This document shows, piece by piece, positions 60,427 through 64,000 of a DNA stretch of 64,000 nucleotides. The notes below the pieces were generated by a model. It was given only the letters and a program-made list of their open reading frames with translations, had not been told where the DNA came from and did no database searches. The position numbers were made by a program, and so were the translations under genes. The DNA is from Halomonas sp. GD1P12 (GTDB lineage Bacteria > Pseudomonadota > Gammaproteobacteria > Pseudomonadales > Halomonadaceae), in assembly GCF_025725645.1 (NCBI RefSeq), contig NZ_CP107007.1, forward strand, positions 1,798,001 to 1,862,000, given 5' to 3'. Each line of letters opens with the position of its first letter. Positions within the stretch are counted from its first letter, which is position 1.

Positions 60427-61230
60427 ATGGCGGTTACTTTGGAAGCACGTTTAGCCGAAGCGGTGCGCATTGCCGAAGAGGCAGGGCGCATGATCGTTAA
60501 AGCGCGAGAAGAGCAGTGCTTCGATCAGCGCTTGAAGGAAGGTATCGAACTGGTCACCGATGTGGACGTGGCGGTCGATACCTTTATCAGTCAGCAGCTC
60601 GACAAACACTTCCCTGGCGAGCTGCAGTTGAGCGAAGAACTGAGCCCGGAGCAGGGCCTCGGTACGAAAGCGCCGCTGTGGGTGGTAGATCCCATCGACG
60701 GCACGGTCAACTTTGCCCAGGGGCTTCGCCACGTGGCGGTCTCGATCGCTTGGCTTGAAGAGGGTGTAGGCAAGGTCGGCGTCGTACACGCGCCATTTCT
60801 CGATGAAACCTTCACTGCTTTCAAAGGCGGCGGCGCGTTCTGCAATGGCCAGCCGATCAAGCCTAGTAGCGCTACCGAGCTTCCCGCCACGCTGGTAGGC
60901 ACCGGCTTTCCCTATGACCGCGCCGCACGCAAGGCGCTGATGCCACGTTTGGAAACGATTCTGACCCACTGCCAGGATATCCGCCGCAATGGCGCGGCCG
61001 CACTCGATATTTGCGACATCGCCTGCGGGCGCTTGGACGCGTATGTCGAAACGGTATCGCCCTGGGATTTCGCCGCGGGCTGGGTGATTGCCCGGGAAGC
61101 GGGGGCGACGGTGGGCCGGCTGGTCGAGGTGCCTGAAGGTGTCTCAATCGATCTTTACCCAAAAGAGCTTCTGATCACCGCGCCCGGTGTTTTCCAATCG
61201 ATGAAGTCGCTTTTACTCGATGCAATTTGA
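60427..61230 (+). CDS. Inositol monophosphatase family protein (SuhB-like)
   Basis: A 267-residue Mg-dependent phosphatase. The metal sites are SEELSPEQ (Glu, about residues 69-76), VVDPIDGTVNF (about 86-96) and SPWDFAAGWVIAREAGA (about 211-227). It probably acts on inositol monophosphate or related sugar phosphates; E. coli SuhB also assists rRNA antitermination. Sequence alone does not separate SuhB from CysQ- or HisN-like paralogues, but DPIDGTVNF is closest to SuhB. GGGAG precedes the ATG. It lies before tRNA-Pro on the same strand. Confidence 0.82.
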   Translation: MAVTLEARLAEAVRIAEEAGRMIVKAREEQCFDQRLKEGIELVTDVDVAVDTFISQQLDKHFPGELQLSEELSPEQGLGTKAPLWVVDPIDGTVNFAQGLRHVAVSIAWLEEGVGKVGVVHAPFLDETFTAFKGGGAFCNGQPIKPSSATELPATLVGTGFPYDRAARKALMPRLETILTHCQDIRRNGAAALDICDIACGRLDAYVETVSPWDFAAGWVIAREAGATVGRLVEVPEGVSIDLYPKELLITAPGVFQSMKSLLLDAI

Positions 61231-61334
61231 AAGCCTTGGCCAAGCATTTGATAAGAAAGCGTAAAAAGGCCTTTTCATTTGAAGCGCAAAACGCTAGTAT
61301 ACGCACCGTCCTGAGGCGTTAAGCCAATGGGCAT

Positions 61335-61411
61335 CGGAGTGTGGCGCAGCTTGGTAGCGCGTTGCAATGGGGTTGCAAAGGTCGCAGGTTCGAATCCTGT
61401 CACTCCGACCA
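61335..61411 (+). tRNA. tRNA-Pro (anticodon GGG)
   Basis: A 77-nt tRNA with encoded CCA. The acceptor stem CGGAGTG pairs with CACTCCG. The anticodon stem TTGCA/TGCAA frames the loop ATGGGGT, giving GGG. The TPsiC arm is CAGG-TTCGAAT-CCTG. A terminator follows from 61417. Confidence 0.95.
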
Positions 61412-61416
61412 ATACT

Positions 61417-61457
61417 AAAAACCGCCGCTTTGGTTTATCCCGAGCGGCGGTTTTTTT
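61417..61457. terminator. Bidirectional terminator (tRNA-Pro / small minus-strand gene)
   Basis: A 13-bp stem (61417-61429 with 61443-61455) with a 13-nt loop, five A residues on the left and seven T residues on the right. It can end both the tRNA transcript and the convergent small gene. Confidence 0.85.
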
Positions 61458-61465
61458 ATGGCTGG

Positions 61466-61645
61466 TCAGTAGCGGTCATTGAGCTCGTTTGGTCGGCCCT
61501 GCTGGCCACCAGGGCGCGCGTTTTGAGGGCGCTGAGCTTGATTGGGAGTGTTTCCGCGATGCTTGTCCCAGGCGTTTTTTACCTTCTGGCGATTGGCGGG
61601 CTTTCGCAGCCAGTTGAACACCGCCAGCATGATCCACTTTCTCAT
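61466..61645 (-). CDS. Small basic hypothetical protein, 59 residues
   Basis: A short open frame with an excellent AAGGAGG six bases before its ATG and a terminator 9 bp after its stop, which argue that it is real. The product begins MRKWIMLAVFNWLRKPANRQ, with a short hydrophobic amphipathic start, and is otherwise basic and rich in Asn, Gln, Gly and Pro (PGGQQGRPN near residue 45). It could be a small membrane-associated or nucleic-acid-binding protein. I recognise no family. Confidence 0.6.
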   Translation of the reverse strand: MRKWIMLAVFNWLRKPANRQKVKNAWDKHRGNTPNQAQRPQNARPGGQQGRPNELNDRY

Positions 61646-61738
61646 ACAGCCTCCTTGATAAAGTAAGAGGGCATTGGTTGTCTAGCGTGCAGCGTTCGAG
61701 CTATAACGCCGCTCGATTGGAGCGGCAATGCAAGGCAC

Positions 61739-61942
61739 TTACTCCTGCTGGGCGCGGTGGTCGGCGAGTGCGGTGGTTACGGCTTCTTCCCACTGGCCCG
61801 CGTTGATACCCCAATGCTCCATTTCAGCTTCGTCCGGCGCGCCTTCGGCCGCCTTTTCGAGCTCTTCCGGGGAGTGGGCTTCGAAGCAGTGTTTGGCGAA
61901 CGCCTTGGTCGGGCCTTCCTGAAGCTGGTTGATCATTTCCAT
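61739..61942 (-). CDS. Small acidic hypothetical protein
   Basis: A 67-residue protein beginning MEMINQLQEGPTKAFAKHC, strongly acidic through SPEELEKAAEGAPDEAEMEH, and ending in a helical QWEEAVTTALADHRAQ. It has no signal or membrane segment. I do not recognise the family. AGGA lies about eight bases before the ATG at 61942. It lies between the 59-residue gene and the TauE/SafE gene on the same strand. Confidence 0.6.
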   Translation of the reverse strand: MEMINQLQEGPTKAFAKHCFEAHSPEELEKAAEGAPDEAEMEHWGINAGQWEEAVTTALADHRAQQE

Positions 61943-62039
61943 GTGAGTATCCTTTCCTTGGGAGTACATAAAGCGCGATGTCGCGTGTACTCAGTATAGT
62001 GTTTCGTTCGGCATTTGCGTCAAACGTTGTACGCCGCGT

Positions 62040-62765
62040 TCAAAGAAACACGTCGGTGATGATTTTTACCGCAATGGATGCCAGCAGCAGCACGATGAGA
62101 TTGTCGAACCACACGTAGGGCAATCGCTTGCCGAGTGCGGCGCCAAGCGGCATGCCCAGTGCAATGACGCCAAAGGCAGCCGCGCTGTAAAGCGTAAGCT
62201 CCACGTTTAAAAGCCCCGCAGCCAGCAGCGCGGGAATCTGCGCGACGGTGATCGCGCAGAAAAAAACCGAGATCGAGCCGATAAATACGCGCCGTTCGAG
62301 CTGCATGGCGTTCAAGAACGTGATCGAGGCGGGTGCCGACATGCCCGCCGCGCCCTGAAGTACGCCGCCGACCAGACCCACCGGTAAAACGAGCCGCTGC
62401 GCCCAGGCCATCGAAAGCGCCATTTTGCGCCGCAGCAGTTTGATTATCAGATAAAGCACGATCGCCCCCGCGACGCCAAGCGACAGGGTATCGTGAGACA
62501 GCGCGACGAGCCCCCAGGTGCCGACTACGATGCCAGCACACCCGGCGATCGAGAAGGTGGCCAGAAAGCGCCAGGGCAGCAGATGTCGGCGGTACTGCCA
62601 CACCTGAAGCGCGTTGCTGCAAAGGTTGGAGACCACCAGTAGCGCAATCGCCACCCGCACGTTGTAGAGCATGGTGAAGATCGGCACCACGATCACCGGC
62701 ACGCCGGAGCCGATCGCTCCCTTGACGACGCCGGCGGCAAGTAGGGTCAAAAACGCAACGATCAC
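62040..62765 (-). CDS. Sulfite exporter TauE/SafE family permease
   Basis: A 241-residue membrane protein of the TSUP family with about eight hydrophobic segments. Two similar half-motifs are GVVKGAIGSGVPVIVVPIFTML (split about residues 12-33) and GGVLQGAAGMSAPASITFLN (about 133-152), the characteristic G-rich repeats of this family. Members export sulfite, sulfoacetate or other organosulfur anions; the substrate here is unknown. The start lies 31 bp after the ppnN stop. Confidence 0.85.
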   Translation of the reverse strand: MIVAFLTLLAAGVVKGAIGSGVPVIVVPIFTMLYNVRVAIALLVVSNLCSNALQVWQYRRHLLPWRFLATFSIAGCAGIVVGTWGLVALSHDTLSLGVAGAIVLYLIIKLLRRKMALSMAWAQRLVLPVGLVGGVLQGAAGMSAPASITFLNAMQLERRVFIGSISVFFCAITVAQIPALLAAGLLNVELTLYSAAAFGVIALGMPLGAALGKRLPYVWFDNLIVLLLASIAVKIITDVFL

Positions 62766-62795
62766 GCCTTCATCTCTGGATGAGTCGGTAAAAGC

Positions 62796-64000
62796 TCACT
62801 TCTTGAGCACGTAGCAGGGCGTATAGGGCTGGCCGTCGAGCTTCATGCGCCCCTGGGCGACGAAGGAGCTCAAGAGCTCGTCCAGGCGCGTCATCAGTTC
62901 CGGCTCGGCGGAGAGCTCGAAGGGCCCATACGCCTTGATCGCGCGAATGCCCGGCTCTTTTACGTTGCCGGCGACGATACCGGAAAACGCCCGGCGCAGG
63001 TTGGCGGCAAGCTCGTGAGTCGGCTGATGGCGGTGAAGCGCGAGGCTTTTCATCGCTTCGTGGGTCGGCTCGAAGGTCGCCTGGAACTCACGGGCGATGT
63101 TGAGGCGCCAGTTGTAGTAGAACGCGTCCTGGTGCTCGCGGCGAAAGTGCGTAACCGTGTCGATGCCTTCGCGCATGCGCCGTGCGACCGCCACCGCATC
63201 GCCGGTGATGATGGTGTAGTAGCGGCGAATCTCCTCACCCAGGGTGTAGACCAGAAACTCGTCGATCTTCTCGAAGTAGGCAGCGGAATCCGCGGGGCCG
63301 GTAAAGATGAGGGGGAAGGGCATGGTGGCGTTGTTGGGGTGGAGCAAAATGCCGAGGAGGTACAAAATCTCCTCAGCGGTACCCACCCCGCCGGGGAACA
63401 CGATGATGCCATGGCCCAGGCGCACGAAGGCCTCGAGGCGTTTTTCGATGTCCGGCATCACCACCAGCTCGTTGACGATCGGGTTCGGCGCTTCGGCGGC
63501 GATGATGCCCGGCTCGGAAATCCCGAGATAGCGCCCGCCCTTGCGCCGCTGCTTGGCGTGGGCCACGTTGGCGCCTTTCATCGGGCCCTTCATGGCGCCC
63601 GGGCCGCAGCCGGTGCAGATGTCCATTTCGCGCAGGCCCAGCTGATAGCCCACGTCCTTGGAGTAGTCGTACTCCTGGCGTGAGATCGAGTGGCCGCCCC
63701 AGCACACCACCAGGCTCGGGTCGAGGCCGGGCTTTAACGTGCCCGCCTTGCGCAGAATATGAAACACCGCGTTGGTCGTACCTTCACCGGTGGTCAGATC
63801 GAAGCGATTGTGCTGCTGGATCTCGTTATAGACGTAAACGATATCGCGAAGAATCGACGAGAGATGCTCGCGAATACCGCGAATCATGTGGCCGTCGACG
63901 AAGGCTTCCGCCGGGGCGTTGGTCAGTTTCAAGCGAATACCACGATCCTGCTGGAGCACCTCGATGTCGAAATCCTTGTAGGCTTCGAGAATCGCGAGGC
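62796..64000 (-). CDS. ppnN: Nucleotide 5'-monophosphate nucleosidase PpnN (partial, runs off right edge)
   Basis: The reading frame stays open to the right edge, so the N-terminal part is missing; about 400 residues are present. The family core shows DICTGCGPGAMKGPMKG and VFPGGVGTAEEILYLLGIL, the LOG-type PGGXGTXXE nucleotide-binding motif. YNWRLNIAREFQ and a C-terminal helical region follow, as in E. coli PpnN (YgdH). It cleaves purine and pyrimidine nucleotides to base and ribose 5-phosphate and responds to (p)ppGpp. An internal GTG at 63959 is not the start, because homology continues upstream (AYKDFDIEV). Confidence 0.93.
   Translation of the reverse strand, partial: LAILEAYKDFDIEVLQQDRGIRLKLTNAPAEAFVDGHMIRGIREHLSSILRDIVYVYNEIQQHNRFDLTTGEGTTNAVFHILRKAGTLKPGLDPSLVVCWGGHSISRQEYDYSKDVGYQLGLREMDICTGCGPGAMKGPMKGANVAHAKQRRKGGRYLGISEPGIIAAEAPNPIVNELVVMPDIEKRLEAFVRLGHGIIVFPGGVGTAEEILYLLGILLHPNNATMPFPLIFTGPADSAAYFEKIDEFLVYTLGEEIRRYYTIITGDAVAVARRMREGIDTVTHFRREHQDAFYYNWRLNIAREFQATFEPTHEAMKSLALHRHQPTHELAANLRRAFSGIVAGNVKEPGIRAIKAYGPFELSAEPELMTRLDELLSSFVAQGRMKLDGQPYTPCYVLKK

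Overview
The window is a 64 kb stretch of GC-rich gammaproteobacterial chromosome, most likely from Halomonas or a close Halomonadaceae relative. That placement is inferred from several signs: the gene order gyrA-serC-pheA-(tyrA-aroA fusion)-cmk-rpsA, an MvaT-type nucleoid protein, a pilBCD-coaE-yacG cluster next to a divergent pilA, a pyrophosphate-type phosphofructokinase, and generally acidic proteins. Nearly all of it is dense core-genome coding sequence. I see no insertion sequence, prophage, integrase, CRISPR array or rRNA operon.

Layout. 1-4058: two DUF1538 membrane proteins, a GntP-type permease and a divergent NhaC-like antiporter. 4131-7807: trmJ, the groSL operon with a recognisable sigma-32 promoter, and fxsA. 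7930-12126: a short-chain dehydrogenase, two unrecognised cell-envelope proteins, tRNA-Leu(UAG), comF and srkA. 12279-14427: folE and gabD. 14529-20451 (minus strand): accB-accC-prmA-dusB-fis-purH. 20738-23242: dsbD and ppa. 23594-25306: a PP2C/protein-kinase fusion whose key catalytic residues look replaced. 25390-32629: pfp, rnt, argG, hlyU, an EAL-HDOD protein and a PAS-exonuclease protein. 32892-41430: a queuosine-mannosyltransferase-like glycosyltransferase, nth-rsxB-metG, an acyltransferase, rdgC, a thioesterase and DUF3140. 41723-51482: gyrA and the aromatic/serine supraoperon running into cmk and rpsA. 51746-53100: mvaT, a 550-bp gene-poor stretch and a small coiled-coil protein. 53072-58813 (minus strand): pilB-pilC-pilD-coaE-yacG followed by a Tus-like replication-terminator gene. 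59035-64000: pilA, an AT-richer patch, a CigR/RcnB-like protein, an inositol-monophosphatase, tRNA-Pro(GGG), two small proteins, a TauE/SafE permease and ppnN, which runs off the right edge.

How the genes work together. The clearest functional blocks are fatty-acid initiation (accBC), chaperonin (groSL), aromatic amino-acid and serine synthesis (serC-pheA-tyrA/aroA), and type IV pilus assembly (pilA, pilBCD). Tight coupling by ATGA or GTGA overlaps is seen at dusB/fis, rsxB/nth, pheA/tyrA-aroA, tyrA-aroA/cmk and within the DUF1538 pair. Strong hairpin-plus-T-run terminators close most units.

The points I would look at again are the doubly degenerate phosphatase/kinase fusion, the Tus-like gene appended to the pilus/coaE operon, the membrane PAS-exonuclease protein, the bacterial homologue of tRNA-queuosine mannosyltransferase, and the 52.2-52.7 kb intergenic region with a candidate small RNA and a two-copy direct repeat. 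No large undescribed system is evident. All family calls are from reading the sequence, without database searches.
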